Shown here: positions 52,020-62,279 of the stretch, piece after piece
How positions within the stretch are numbered: the stretch's first letter is position 1
How the letters are laid out: the number at the start of each line of letters is the position of its first letter
Source of the DNA: Thermoanaerobacter uzonensis DSM 18761
GTDB lineage: Bacteria; Bacillota; Thermoanaerobacteria; Thermoanaerobacterales; Thermoanaerobacteraceae
Direction: 5' to 3'
NCBI RefSeq assembly: GCF_900129115.1
Contig: NZ_FQUR01000007.1
Coordinates: forward strand, 186,001-250,000
Length of the DNA stretch: 64,000 nucleotides
Translations under genes and position numbers: made by a program
Notes under the pieces: generated by a model
The model's database searches: none
What the model was told of the DNA's origin: nothing
Seen by the model: only the letters and a program-made list of their open reading frames with translations

Positions 52020-53486
52020 ATGGAATTATATAGTTTGACAATTCACGAACTTAGAGAACTTCTCAAAAAGAGAGAAATCAGCGCTTTGGAAGTGACAAAA
52101 TCCTATCTTGAAAGAATAAAAGAAGTAGAACCTAAAATAGATGCTCTTGTTACAATTACAGAGGATTTTGCCTTGCAAAAAGCAAAAGAGGCAGATGAGA
52201 AAATCAAAAAGGGAGAGGGCACGGCCCTTACAGGCATTCCTGTCATAATAAAGGACAACATTTCTACTGAGGGAATAAAAACCACTTGTTCTTCTAAGAT
52301 GCTAGAAAACTATATTCCTCCCTATAATGCTACAGTAGTGGAAAAATTACTAGAAGAAGGAGTGATAATTTTAGGAAAATCTAATTTAGACGAATTTGCA
52401 ATGGGGTCTTCTACAGAAAATTCCGCTTTTAAAACTACAAAAAATCCTTGGGACTTATCCCGTGTTCCAGGAGGGTCTTCTGGTGGTTCTGCAGCAGCTA
52501 TAGCGGCAGACGAGGCGGCTTTTGCTTTGGGTTCAGATACAGGTGGTTCTATAAGACAACCAGCTTCTTTATGCGGTGTAGTAGGGATGAAACCTACTTA
52601 TGGATTGGTGTCAAGATATGGCCTTGTAGCTTTTGCCTCTTCCCTTGACCAGATTGGGCCCTTTACAAAAGATGTTACAGACTGTGCGATTGTATTAAAT
52701 ACAATTATAGGGCATGACCCAAAAGACTCTACTTCTTTAAAAATAGACAAGCCTGATTACACTTCTTATCTCAAAGAAGACATTAAGGGTTTGAGGATAG
52801 GAGTGGCTAAAGAATTTTTTGGCGAGGGAATAGAAGAAGGGGTAAAAGAAACTGTACAAGAATCCATAAAAGTTTTACAGGATTTAGGAGCAGAAATCAT
52901 AGATATATCTATTCCTTATGTAGAATATGCTCTTCCAGCTTATTATATAATCGCTTCAGCAGAGGCTAGTTCCAACCTTGCACGGTATGATGGCATAAGA
53001 TACGGCCATATTGCAGAAAAATATGAAGATTTGATTGACATGTACATGGTTACGAGAAGCGAAGGATTTGGCAAAGAAGTAAAGAGAAGGATAATGCTAG
53101 GGACTTATGCTTTAAGCTCTGGTTATTATGATGCTTATTACAAAAAAGCATTAAAGGTCAGAACTCTCATTAAAAATGACTTTGAAAAAGCTTTTGAAAA
53201 ATGCGATGTAATAATAGGTCCAACAAGTCCTACTGTAGCTTTTAAAATTGGAGAAAGGGCAAACGACCCGTTAGCCATGTACTTAGCAGATATATACACT
53301 GTATCGGTTAACATAGCGGGGCTCCCTGGCATATCCATACCTTGTGGTCTTTCAGATGGCTTACCTGTTGGACTTCAGATAATTGGCAGACATTTTGACG
53401 AAGGGAAAATATTAAATGTCGCTTATGCCTTTGAACAAGCTAACAAATTTAATGCTAAACCACAGGCCATAGGAGGTGCAAGATAA
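52020..53486 (+). CDS. gatA: Aspartyl/glutamyl-tRNA amidotransferase subunit A
   Basis: 488 residues, amidase signature enzyme. The Ser-cis-Ser-Lys triad is visible: Lys in [10 protein letters not shown], cis-Ser in [15 protein letters not shown], and nucleophile Ser in [13 protein letters not shown]. It releases ammonia from glutamine for GatB. One-base overlap with gatB. Confidence 0.98.
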   Translation: MELYSLTIHELRELLKKREISALEVTKSYLERIKEVEPKIDALVTITEDFALQKAKEADEKIKKGEGTALTGIPVIIKDNISTEGIKTTCSSKMLENYIPPYNATVVEKLLEEGVIILGKSNLDEFAMGSSTENSAFKTTKNPWDLSRVPGGSSGGSAAAIAADEAAFALGSDTGGSIRQPASLCGVVGMKPTYGLVSRYGLVAFASSLDQIGPFTKDVTDCAIVLNTIIGHDPKDSTSLKIDKPDYTSYLKEDIKGLRIGVAKEFFGEGIEEGVKETVQESIKVLQDLGAEIIDISIPYVEYALPAYYIIASAEASSNLARYDGIRYGHIAEKYEDLIDMYMVTRSEGFGKEVKRRIMLGTYALSSGYYDAYYKKALKVRTLIKNDFEKAFEKCDVIIGPTSPTVAFKIGERANDPLAMYLADIYTVSVNIAGLPGISIPCGLSDGLPVGLQIIGRHFDEGKILNVAYAFEQANKFNAKPQAIGGAR

Positions 53487-54913
53487 TGAAGTACGAAGCA
53501 GTGATTGGCTTAGAGGTCCATGCCGAACTTTTGACAGAGAGCAAAATCTTTTGTAGTTGTACTACCAAATTTGGCGGTGAACCTAATACCCACGTATGTC
53601 CGGTATGTCTTGGACTTCCCGGCACTTTACCAGTTTTAAATAAAAAAGTTGTAGAATATGCTGTAAGAGCGGGACTTGCTTTAAACTGCACAATTGCAAA
53701 CTTCAGCAAGATGGACAGAAAAAACTACTTTTATCCTGACTTACCCAAAGCTTATCAGATTTCTCAATATGACCTTCCCTTGTGCAGCAACGGGTATGTA
53801 GAAATTGAAGTAGATGGTAAGGTGAAGAAAATAGGAATAAAGAGGATACACATTGAAGAAGATGCTGGAAAGTTGCTACATGAAAATACAGATGGTTCTT
53901 TAGTAGATTACAACCGTGCAGGAGTGCCTCTCATTGAAATAGTTTCTGAACCAGATATGTCTACACCTGAAGAAGCTTATCAATACTTAACAAAATTAAA
54001 GAGCATTTTAGAGTATACCGAAGTTTCTGACTGCAAAATGCAGGAAGGTTCTTTAAGAGTTGATACAAATGTGTCTGTGAGGCCTGTGGGAAGTACTGAA
54101 TTAGGGACAAAAATAGAGCTTAAAAATTTAAACTCTTTTAAAGCCGTTCAAAAGGCGTTGGAATATGAAATAAAAAGACAGATAAAAGTCTTAGAAGAAG
54201 GCGGAACAATAGTACAAGAGACAAGAAGATGGAATGAATCGAAAGGAATTACTGAGCCTATGAGGACAAAAGAGGAAGCTCATGACTACAGATATTTCCC
54301 TGAACCAGATTTAGTTCCAATAATTGTAACAGATGAGTGGAAAGAAGAGATTAGAAAGTCTTTGCCTGAAATGCCACACCACAAAAGAGAAAGATTTATT
54401 GCTGAGTACGGTTTGCCTGAATATGATGCTAAAATTATAACTTCTTCAAAGAAAATGGCCGACTTTTTTGAAAAGTGCGTTCTCGAATATGATTCTCCAA
54501 AGACTGTAAGCAATTGGCTTATGGGAGAATTTTCTCGCCTCATGAATGAGACAGGAAAAGAAATAGACGAAGTACCAGTAACACCGCAAATGTTAGTAAA
54601 GTTGCTTAAATTGATTGATAATGGCGTGATAAGCGGATCCATTGCTAAAACTGTTTTTGAAGAGATGTTTGGTACAGGAAAAGAGCCGGAGGTAATAGTA
54701 GAAGAAAAAGGATTGAAACAGATAGCTAATGAGAATGAATTAAGAGAAATTATCAAAAAAGTTATAGCAGAAAATCCTAAATCAGTAGAGGATTACAAAA
54801 ACGGCAAAGAGAAAGCAATGGGATTTTTAGTAGGGCAAGTTATGAAGGCGACAAAAGGAAAAGCAAATCCTCAGCTTACTAATCAAATCTTAAAAGAAGA
54901 ATTGTCAAAGTAA
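53486..54913 (+). CDS. gatB: Aspartyl/glutamyl-tRNA amidotransferase subunit B
   Basis: 475 residues: [15 protein letters not shown], zinc-type cysteines in [25 protein letters not shown] (shown in parts), [20 protein letters not shown], and a YqeY-like C-terminal tRNA-binding tail ([18 protein letters not shown]). It phosphorylates and amidates mischarged Glu-tRNA(Gln) or Asp-tRNA(Asn). Confidence 0.98.
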   Translation: MKYEAVIGLEVHAELLTESKIFCSCTTKFGGEPNTHVCPVCLGLPGTLPVLNKKVVEYAVRAGLALNCTIANFSKMDRKNYFYPDLPKAYQISQYDLPLCSNGYVEIEVDGKVKKIGIKRIHIEEDAGKLLHENTDGSLVDYNRAGVPLIEIVSEPDMSTPEEAYQYLTKLKSILEYTEVSDCKMQEGSLRVDTNVSVRPVGSTELGTKIELKNLNSFKAVQKALEYEIKRQIKVLEEGGTIVQETRRWNESKGITEPMRTKEEAHDYRYFPEPDLVPIIVTDEWKEEIRKSLPEMPHHKRERFIAEYGLPEYDAKIITSSKKMADFFEKCVLEYDSPKTVSNWLMGEFSRLMNETGKEIDEVPVTPQMLVKLLKLIDNGVISGSIAKTVFEEMFGTGKEPEVIVEEKGLKQIANENELREIIKKVIAENPKSVEDYKNGKEKAMGFLVGQVMKATKGKANPQLTNQILKEELSK

Positions 54914-54932
54914 TAACTAGTAATTATTAATC

Positions 54933-54975
54933 AAAAAGCAGCATACATTATATATTGTACGCTGCTTTTTTGTTT
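54933..54975 (+). terminator. Intrinsic terminator of the gat operon
   Basis: AAAAAGCAGC (54933-54942) pairs with GCTGCTTTTT (54961-54970), with extra internal pairing, then TGTTTT. Confidence 0.88.
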
Positions 54976-55424
54976 TATTCGCAAAATAGTGACAATTACA
55001 ATTGTATTTTATTACTTAAACATTTTTCACTGAATTCATAAAATAATCTTGTATATGTAAACGCTTGATGATATAATTATAAACAAATTAAACAAACGCT
55101 ATATTTTAGGATTCATGCTATTTATTAGTTCTTCAGAGTGAAAAACAAATTTAATATACTTTGAATAGCTTATAAATTTCCAGTCAAAATAGTAAATAAT
55201 CAGATAATAGTTTATTCTTTTGCATTTGCAATTACAATAATAAAAAATTTATAAAATTTAAGCAGGAATTTTGTATATTTTATCTAATATATAATTTATA
55301 GATAAGATTTTTAATTTAAATTTTGCTGAAAATTTCTCAAATACTAGCTGGGGGTGAGAGATGGTTTATAAATAATGAAAGTTCAAAAAAAGATAAATTT
55401 GTTAACAAGAGGGAGGCTTTTTTA
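54976..55424 (+). promoter_or_regulatory. Long AT-rich leader region of the opp operon with promoter and partial cre-like site
   Basis: Promoter TTGTAT 55049-55054, 17-bp spacer, TATAAT 55072-55077. Between the hexamers, TGTAAACGCTTGAT (55056-55069) has a perfect left half of a CcpA cre site and a poor right half. From there about 340 nt of leader run to ATG 55425; no ORF or known riboswitch recognised. Confidence 0.55.
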
Positions 55425-57077
55425 ATGAAAAGTAAAAAACTTTTAGTGTTGGGGATTGCTATTTTATTTGTTTTGTCAGTACTTTTTTCTGGTTGTTCAA
55501 AACAACAAACTGCTCCGAGTGAAAATACATTGCAAACCAAATCTCGGGATGAACAGGTTTTGAACGTCAACCTTGGGGAAGAGCCACCTATGCTTGACCC
55601 ACAAAAATCGACGGATACGGTTTCGTTTGACGTATTGAATGCTACACTTGAAGGATTGGTGAGATTAAATAAAGAAGGCAAAGTTGAAAAAGGCTCAGGT
55701 TTAGCAAAGGACTGGGAAATATCACCTGATGGATTAAAGTATACTTTCCATTTGAGAGATGCTAAATGGAGTGATGGTACTCCTATTACTGCTTATGACT
55801 TTGAATACGCGTGGAAGAGAGCACTTGCTCCAGAAACTGCTTCCCAATATGCTTATATGCTTTACTATCTCAAAAATGCCGAGGCTTATAACAGTGGTAA
55901 AGCAAAGGCTGAAGATGTTGGAGTAAAAGCGCTTGATGATAAAACTCTTGAAGTTACGCTTGAAAAGCCAGCACCGCAATTTTTGGGATTGACATCTTTT
56001 ATCACATATTTGCCAGCGCAAAAAGCTGCTGTGGAAAAGTATGGAGACAAATATGGCTCTTCACCTGATACAATGGTTTATTCTGGGCCTTTTATGATTA
56101 AAGAATGGAATCATGAGCAAAACATGGTACTTGTCAAAAACCCAAACTATTGGGACAAAGACAATGTAAAACTTGAGAAAATAAACATGGACATGGTAAA
56201 AGACGATAACACAGTAATTCAAAACTATGAAGCAGGTCAATATGATGCTATAGGTGTACCAGGGCAATATATCGACAAGTACAAAAACGATCCGAATTTT
56301 CATCAAATGGCAATGGCTATAACATGGTATTTACAGTTCAATAATAAGAGCAAAATATTCTCAAATGTTAACATGAGAAAAGCCTTCACATATGCAGTAG
56401 ATAGAAAAGCTTTTGTTGATAACATTTTAAAGAATGGTTCAATACCTGCTCTTTCATTTGTTCCACCAGGAATACCAGGTGAAAAAGATGAGTTTAGAAA
56501 AGAAGGCGGAGACTTTTTTAAAGACAATGACGTAGCTACAGCAAAAGAACTTCTTGCAAAGGGAATGAAAGAATTGGGGATAACTCAACTTCCAAAGATA
56601 AAATTTGTAGGTGGCGATAGTGATGCTGCTAAGAAGCATACACAGGCATTGCAAGAATTCTGGAACAAAAACTTGGGTGTAAGTGTTGATATTGTAAATG
56701 TTGCTTTTAAGGTGAGACTTGATATGATGGACAAAGGAGATTATGACATAGTATATGCTGGGTGGGGAGCTGACTATAACGATCCGATGACATTTATGGA
56801 CCTTTGGGTAACAGGTGGTGGAAATAACACAGCTTTCTACAGCAATCCAAAATACGATGAACTTATAAAGAAGGCTAACTCTACAAATGATAATTCAGAG
56901 AGAATGCAAGCAATGCACGAAGCAGAAAAGATATTAATGGAAGACATGCCAATTGGTCCTCTCTACTTCGCAGGAAGAGCATACCTGCAAAGACCATACG
57001 TAAAAGACTGGGTAAGGTTCCCAGTTGGTGTGGACAATGAATGGAAGTGGACATATATAGAGGGGAAAAACAAATAA
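55425..57077 (+). CDS. Oligopeptide ABC transporter substrate-binding lipoprotein, copy 1 (OppA family)
   Basis: 550 residues. Signal peptide with lipobox LFSGC (Cys near 25), then a family 5 binding protein: EEPPMLDPQKSTD, LRDAKWSDGTPITAYDFEYAWKRAL in sections, WNHEQNMVLVKNPNYWD, and DYDIVYAGWGADYNDPMTF. Copy 2 at 57640 is closely similar throughout. ATG 55425 has RBS GAGGGAGG; the reading from 55323 only adds an unlikely N-terminal extension. Followed by its own strong terminator, so it can be expressed apart from the permease genes. Confidence 0.92.
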   Translation: MKSKKLLVLGIAILFVLSVLFSGCSKQQTAPSENTLQTKSRDEQVLNVNLGEEPPMLDPQKSTDTVSFDVLNATLEGLVRLNKEGKVEKGSGLAKDWEISPDGLKYTFHLRDAKWSDGTPITAYDFEYAWKRALAPETASQYAYMLYYLKNAEAYNSGKAKAEDVGVKALDDKTLEVTLEKPAPQFLGLTSFITYLPAQKAAVEKYGDKYGSSPDTMVYSGPFMIKEWNHEQNMVLVKNPNYWDKDNVKLEKINMDMVKDDNTVIQNYEAGQYDAIGVPGQYIDKYKNDPNFHQMAMAITWYLQFNNKSKIFSNVNMRKAFTYAVDRKAFVDNILKNGSIPALSFVPPGIPGEKDEFRKEGGDFFKDNDVATAKELLAKGMKELGITQLPKIKFVGGDSDAAKKHTQALQEFWNKNLGVSVDIVNVAFKVRLDMMDKGDYDIVYAGWGADYNDPMTFMDLWVTGGGNNTAFYSNPKYDELIKKANSTNDNSERMQAMHEAEKILMEDMPIGPLYFAGRAYLQRPYVKDWVRFPVGVDNEWKWTYIEGKNK

Positions 57078-57100
57078 AGAAAATATAATTTGCGAAAAAA

Positions 57101-57140
57101 TTTAAAACGACCAGGTCTTAAAAGACCTGGTCGTTTTAAA
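57101..57140. terminator. Strong bidirectional hairpin terminator after copy-1 binding protein
   Basis: A near-perfect 18-bp stem, TTTAAAACGACCAGGTCT against its complement, with a tiny A-rich loop centred on 57120; T-rich on the right strand. Confidence 0.85.
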
Positions 57141-57639
57141 TAAAAATAAAATTCAAATATTTTATATAATTTGACTTTTAACATAATTACACAAAAAGTT
57201 TAATATATACAAATAATTTGCTTGATTTAAAAAAAATTAAGATGGATAATAATTAAGGCGGGAAGAAAGTAAATTTAACTATATAAAACTCTAATCTGAT
57301 AAAGTAATATATAAATGTTAATTATTTATAAAAATTTAAGTTTTGATATAATGCTTAATAAAAAATTTTAAATGTTAAATAAAAAATTGAAGGATTTTTT
57401 GAACTTTTGTCTAATTATATAATATATAAAGAAAAGCTTTTCCTGAGTGTTTAAATTTGTATATTGATTATCATTGCTAAATGATATAAAATGTATATAT
57501 CATTTATAAACAGCATACAATCTTCAATTATCCACTTCACTAAGGAGGTGAAGTTAAAGAGAAATAAAAGCGTTTTTTATATTTTTGGGGGGTCAAGTTG
57601 ATTTAAATTTTATTTTATAGAAAATAGGAGGAGATGTAA
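57141..57639 (+). promoter_or_regulatory. 499-bp AT-rich spacer with operator-like palindrome and an RBS-bearing hairpin
   Basis: TAAATGATATA (57478-57488) and TATATCATTTA (57496-57506) are a perfect 11-bp inverted repeat with a 7-bp centre. At 57534-57554, ACTTCAC and GTGAAGT flank TAAGGAG, a hairpin showing a ribosome-site sequence in its loop with no good start codon after it. The copy-2 RBS AGGAGG lies at 57627. Several TATAAT-like boxes exist but none has a clear -35. Confidence 0.45.
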
Positions 57640-59292
57640 ATGTTAAAACACAAACGACTTCTAGTAACATTGCTTTCTCTAGTATTAATCTTAAGTGCAT
57701 TACTAGCAGGTTGCAGTGGTCAAGGTAAAACTGCTACAAACACGACTTCTGCAAATAATCAGAGTGAGCAGGTTTTGAATTTAAATTTAGGCGATGAACC
57801 GCCAACACTGGATCCTCAAAAGGCTACAGATGAAGTTTCTATTACAATTTTAAATGACGTGCTAGAAGGGCTTGTAAGATATAATAAAGATGGGAAGATT
57901 GAGAAGGGCTCAGGTCTTGCAAAAGATTGGAAAATATCAGATGACGGGCTTACCTATACTTTCTACTTGAGAGATGCTAAATGGAGTGACGGCAATCCTA
58001 TAACAGCTTATGACTTTGAATATGCGTGGAAAAGGGCTCTTGACCCTAATACTGCTTCTCAATATGCTTATCAGTTGTATTATATTAAGGGGGCAGAAGA
58101 ATATAACTCTGGCAAAGGCAGTGCTGACCAAGTAGGGGTTAAGGCTTTGGACGATAAGACTTTACAAGTTACTTTGAAAGCACCAGCGCCTCAATTTTTA
58201 GGATTAACTTCTTTTGTCACTTATATGCCTCTTGAAAAATCAATATATGAAAAATATGGAGATAAAGTTGGTTCTGATCCTAACACGATGGTATACAGTG
58301 GGCCATTCATAGTAAAAGAATGGAACCATGAACAAAACATTGTCCTTGAGAAAAACCCATATTATTGGGATAAAGATAATGTAAAACTTCAAACAATTAA
58401 TTTTACGATGATAAAAGATAATAACTCTCTGGTGCAAAACTATGATACAGGAGCGCTTGATTCTATCTTTATTCCTGGAGATTATATAGACAAATATAAA
58501 GATTCACCTGAATATCACAACTATGCACTTGCGACTGTTTGGTATTTGCAATTTAATAATAAAGATAAAATATTTAAAAATGCTAATATAAGAAAAGCAT
58601 TTACTCTGGCAATAAATAGAGACCTTTTTGTAAAAGAAGTTGCCAAAAATGGTTCTATACCAGCAGAAGCCATAGTTCCTCCTGGAATTCCTGGCTACAA
58701 CGGAGATTTTAGGAGTGAAGCTGGGCAAGGTTATTTCAAAGACAATGATGTGGCACAAGCAAAAGAATACTTGCAAAAAGGCTTACAAGAGCTTAGCCTT
58801 AGTAAACTACCTAGTATAAAATTCTTAACGGGGGATACAGATACTGCTAAAAAATACGCTGTAGCTTTACAACAAATGTGGAATCAAGCTCTTGGAGTAC
58901 AGGTTGAAATTCAAAGCGTAGCTTTTAAAGTAAGGCTTGACATGATGGACAAAGGAGATTATCAAATAGTTCTTGCTGGTTGGGGTGCTGACTACAATGA
59001 CCCAATGACCTTCCTTGATATGTGGGAAACAAACAACGGAAATAACACAGCTTTCTACAGCAACCCAAATTATGATAAACTTATAGAAAAAGCAAAAGTA
59101 AATGGCGACTTAAAAGCAAGAAATGAAGAAATGATTCAAGCAGAAAAAATCTTAATGGAAGATATGCCAATTGGTCCATTGTGGTTCCAAGCAAGAGCGT
59201 ATGTTGTAAAACCATATGTAAAAGACTTATACTTCCCAACATTTGGACCTGATTGGGAAATGAAATGGACTTACATTGAAGGTAAAAAATAA
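57640..59292 (+). CDS. oppA: Oligopeptide ABC transporter substrate-binding lipoprotein, copy 2 (OppA family)
   Basis: 550 residues, the same length as copy 1. Lipobox LLAGC, then DEPPTLDPQKATDE, LRDAKWSDGNPITAYDF, WNHEQNIVLEKNPYYWD, QIVLAGWGADYNDPMTFL. The two copies differ most after the lipobox and in ligand-facing stretches, suggesting different peptide preference. Directly precedes oppBCDF, so it is the operon's main binding protein. Confidence 0.93.
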   Translation: MLKHKRLLVTLLSLVLILSALLAGCSGQGKTATNTTSANNQSEQVLNLNLGDEPPTLDPQKATDEVSITILNDVLEGLVRYNKDGKIEKGSGLAKDWKISDDGLTYTFYLRDAKWSDGNPITAYDFEYAWKRALDPNTASQYAYQLYYIKGAEEYNSGKGSADQVGVKALDDKTLQVTLKAPAPQFLGLTSFVTYMPLEKSIYEKYGDKVGSDPNTMVYSGPFIVKEWNHEQNIVLEKNPYYWDKDNVKLQTINFTMIKDNNSLVQNYDTGALDSIFIPGDYIDKYKDSPEYHNYALATVWYLQFNNKDKIFKNANIRKAFTLAINRDLFVKEVAKNGSIPAEAIVPPGIPGYNGDFRSEAGQGYFKDNDVAQAKEYLQKGLQELSLSKLPSIKFLTGDTDTAKKYAVALQQMWNQALGVQVEIQSVAFKVRLDMMDKGDYQIVLAGWGADYNDPMTFLDMWETNNGNNTAFYSNPNYDKLIEKAKVNGDLKARNEEMIQAEKILMEDMPIGPLWFQARAYVVKPYVKDLYFPTFGPDWEMKWTYIEGKK

Positions 59293-59315
59293 AAAGGAAT
59301 AAAATAAATAATAAC

Positions 59316-59349
59316 GCGAATATATATGGCATAGGCCATATATATTCGC
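59316..59349 (+). terminator. Intercistronic hairpin between oppA and oppB
   Basis: A perfect 15-bp stem, GCGAATATATATGGC/GCCATATATATTCGC with loop ATAG, lacking a T tract. As in the liv operon, it likely protects or partly terminates the binding-protein message. Confidence 0.7.
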
Positions 59350-59385
59350 TGCATTTACATCAAACGCCATTGGAGGTGTAGGAAT

Positions 59386-60315
59386 TTGTTAAGATATACT
59401 TTAGAGCGAACGCTATATATGCTTATAACTTTATGGGTCATTGTCACTTTGACGTTTTTCTTAATGCACATGATTCCTGGCGATCCTTTTACAAGTGAAA
59501 AAAGGGTTCCGGAACAAATAAGGCAAAACATGTTGGCTAAATATCATCTTGATAAGCCTTTAATTGTGCAATACGGATATTATCTAAGAAATTTACTACA
59601 TGGTGATTTGGGCATTTCATTAAAATATTTAAACAGAACTGTAAATGAAATCATAGCAAACGGTTTTCCGGCTTCTTTTCAGATAGGAATGCAATCAATA
59701 ATAATAGGAGTATTTTTAGGATTGATTCTTGGAATTGTGGCGGCATTAAACAGAAATGGTTTTTGGGATTATGTTTCAATGATTTTGGCGATTATAGGAA
59801 GGTCTGTTCCTAATTTTATAATTGCTACATTATTGCAGTATTGGATAGCATCAAAACTAAGATGGCTTCCTGTGTCAGGATGGGGAACTTTTGCTCATAC
59901 TATACTTCCATCGGTAGCTTTGTCTTTTGCTTCATTATCAATAATTTCTCGTTTAATGAGAGCAAGCATGCTTGATGTAATTGGACAGGACTATATAAAG
60001 ACTGCTAAATCAAAAGGACTTTCTTCTTTTGAGATTGTTTGGAGACATATGATAAGAAATGCTATTTTACCAATAATAACTGTATTAGGACCATTGATTG
60101 CGGGAATTGTGACTGGTACTTTTGTCATTGAAAGAATATTTGGAATTCCTGGGCTTGGCAAATATTTTGTTCAGAGTATATATAACAATGATTATACCAT
60201 GATACTTGGAACAACTATTTTCTATAGCGTTATACTTGTATTTATGATGTTCCTTGTTGATATAACATATGGCTTCATAGATCCAAGAATAAGGCTCTCT
60301 AAAGGGGGTAAATAA
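59386..60315 (+). CDS. oppB: Oligopeptide ABC transporter permease OppB
   Basis: 309 residues, six membrane segments. N-terminal LRYTLERTLYMLITLWVIVTLTF, HMIPGDPF, EAA loop RASMLDVIGQDYIKTAKSKGLS, and C-terminal YGFIDPRIRL. TTG 59386 with GGAGGTG 7 nt upstream. Pairs with OppC. Confidence 0.95.
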   Translation: MLRYTLERTLYMLITLWVIVTLTFFLMHMIPGDPFTSEKRVPEQIRQNMLAKYHLDKPLIVQYGYYLRNLLHGDLGISLKYLNRTVNEIIANGFPASFQIGMQSIIIGVFLGLILGIVAALNRNGFWDYVSMILAIIGRSVPNFIIATLLQYWIASKLRWLPVSGWGTFAHTILPSVALSFASLSIISRLMRASMLDVIGQDYIKTAKSKGLSSFEIVWRHMIRNAILPIITVLGPLIAGIVTGTFVIERIFGIPGLGKYFVQSIYNNDYTMILGTTIFYSVILVFMMFLVDITYGFIDPRIRLSKGGK

Positions 60316-60317
60316 TT

Positions 60318-61235
60318 GTGGTTGAAATTACAAGAGGGAAATTTGAAAGAGTAGGACCAAATATTGAGGAAAGTCAAGCAATAGTTCGTCCCAGTATGAC
60401 TTACTGGCAAGACGCATGGAGAAGACTTAAAATGAATAAAGTTGCGATGGCCTCTTTAGTATTTCTCATCCTGTTGGGCATAATGGCGATCATAGGGCCT
60501 TATTTATTACCTTACAAATATTCTGACCAAAACCTTATGATGACAAATAAACCGCCATCTGCTGAGCATTGGTTTGGTACGGATTATCTGGGCAGAGATT
60601 TATTTGTAAGGACGTGGATGGGAGCAAGAATATCTCTCACTATAGGTATTGCAGCGGCTTTACTGGATGGTATCATTGGTGTAATTTACGGGGGAATTTC
60701 AGGATACTTTGGAGGACAAGTTGACAATATTATGATGCGTATTGTAGATATTTTGTATGGAATACCTTATCTTATATTAGTTATTTTGCTTATGCTTGTT
60801 ATGGGACCTGGGATTGTTACTATAATTACCGCAATGGTTATAACAGGTTGGGTAGGAATGGCAAGACTTGTAAGAGGGCAAGTTTTGCAGTTAAAAGAAC
60901 AAGAATTTGTGATGGCGGCGAAAACTTTAGGAGCTTCTCCCGGAAGAATAATTATGAAGCACTTAATTCCAAATACTTTAGGTCCAATAATAGTTTCTAT
61001 AACTTTCGACGTTCCTGCTGCAATTTTTACAGAAGCTTTCTTAAGCTATATAGGTTTAGGTGTACAGCCTCCTTTAGCAAGTTGGGGAACTTTAGCTAAT
61101 GATGCTACAAATGTATTGCTCATGTATCCTTACCAATTGTTCTTCCCGGCGTTTTTCATAAGTATAACAATGCTCTCTTTCAACTTATTAGGTGATGGTT
61201 TAAGAGACGCTCTTGACCCAAGGTTGCGCAAATAA
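60318..61235 (+). CDS. oppC: Oligopeptide ABC transporter permease OppC
   Basis: 305 residues: N-terminal cytoplasmic stretch, WRRLKMNKVAMASLVFLILL, HWFGTDYLGRDLFVRTWMGARISL, EAA loop EFVMAAKTLGASPGRIIMKHLIPN, and LGDGLRDALDPRLRK at the end. GTG 60318, 3 nt after oppB, behind AAAGGGGG. Confidence 0.95.
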   Translation: MVEITRGKFERVGPNIEESQAIVRPSMTYWQDAWRRLKMNKVAMASLVFLILLGIMAIIGPYLLPYKYSDQNLMMTNKPPSAEHWFGTDYLGRDLFVRTWMGARISLTIGIAAALLDGIIGVIYGGISGYFGGQVDNIMMRIVDILYGIPYLILVILLMLVMGPGIVTIITAMVITGWVGMARLVRGQVLQLKEQEFVMAAKTLGASPGRIIMKHLIPNTLGPIIVSITFDVPAAIFTEAFLSYIGLGVQPPLASWGTLANDATNVLLMYPYQLFFPAFFISITMLSFNLLGDGLRDALDPRLRK

Positions 61236-61247
61236 GGAGGAATTGAC

Positions 61248-62279
61248 ATGGAAAAAAAAGAAGTATTGTTAGAAGTAAGAGATTTGGAGTATTCTTTTGA
61301 TACCTATGCCGGGGAGGTTAAAGCCGTAAGAGGCGTAAGCTTTGAAGTGTATAAAGGAGAAGCCTTGGCAATCGTTGGCGAATCCGGTTGTGGTAAGTCT
61401 GTGACAATGCATGCAGTAATGAAACTAAACCCTGAACCTCCAGGGAGATTAAAAGGTGGGAAAATCATATTTGATGGAAAAGATATAACTAATTATACAG
61501 ATAGAGAGATGCAATCAATAAGAGGTTCAGAAATTGGTATGATATTCCAAGATCCTATGACTTCTTTGAATCCTACAATGACAGTAGGTAATCAAATTGC
61601 TGAAGTAATTTTGAAACATGAAGATGTAACTAGAGCAGAAGCTATAAAAAGGGCTAAAGAAATGTTGGACATTGTTGGAATTCCAAATGCTGAAAAAAGA
61701 ATTCATCAATATCCTCATGAATTTTCAGGTGGAATGAGACAGAGGGCGATGATTGCTATTGCTTTAGCTTGTAAACCTAAATTATTAATTGCAGATGAGC
61801 CAACTACAGCTTTAGACGTTACAATACAAGCTCAGATTTTAGATTTGATGAAAGATTTGCAAAAACAATTTAATACCTCAATAATTATTATTACTCATGA
61901 CCTTGGAGTTGTTGCTGATATAGCGGATAGAGTTGTGGTAATGTATGCAGGTAAAATTATTGAAAGAGGTACAGTAGACGAAATATTTTATAACCCACAA
62001 CATCCTTATACGTGGGGGCTATTAAAGTCGGTTCCTCGCTTAGATGCAAAGAATAAAGAAAAACTTGTACCGATTATTGGGACACCGCCTGACCTTTTTG
62101 CACCACCTGTTGGCTGTCCTTTTGCAGCAAGGTGTGATTATGCTATGAAAATATGTTATGAAGCTCCGCCAGAGGTCACTAAAGAATCAGAGACTCAGCA
62201 AGTTGCTTGTTGGCTTAAACACCCCTATGCTCCAAAAGTTGCTAATCCATTTGGAATGGGGGTAACAGTAGATGAGTGA
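61248..62279 (+). CDS. oppD: Oligopeptide ABC transporter ATP-binding protein OppD
   Basis: 343 residues. Walker [10 protein letters not shown]-loop QDPMTSLNPTMTVGNQI, signature FSGGMRQR, Walker B LLIADEPTTALD, and the C-terminal oligopeptide domain PVGCPFAARCDYAMKIC, whose cysteines can hold an Fe-S cluster. Overlaps oppF by 8 nt. Confidence 0.96.
   Translation: MEKKEVLLEVRDLEYSFDTYAGEVKAVRGVSFEVYKGEALAIVGESGCGKSVTMHAVMKLNPEPPGRLKGGKIIFDGKDITNYTDREMQSIRGSEIGMIFQDPMTSLNPTMTVGNQIAEVILKHEDVTRAEAIKRAKEMLDIVGIPNAEKRIHQYPHEFSGGMRQRAMIAIALACKPKLLIADEPTTALDVTIQAQILDLMKDLQKQFNTSIIIITHDLGVVADIADRVVVMYAGKIIERGTVDEIFYNPQHPYTWGLLKSVPRLDAKNKEKLVPIIGTPPDLFAPPVGCPFAARCDYAMKICYEAPPEVTKESETQQVACWLKHPYAPKVANPFGMGVTVDE

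Noticed and set aside
55323-55424. N-terminal extension of the copy-1 binding protein from 55323
   Set aside because: Would place 34 hydrophilic residues before a standard lipoprotein signal peptide; RBS GAGGGAGG supports ATG 55425.
57548-57600. Short leader peptide beginning at GTG 57548
   Set aside because: The GTG is part of the ribosome-site sequence itself, leaving no spacing; 17 codons with no supporting pattern.
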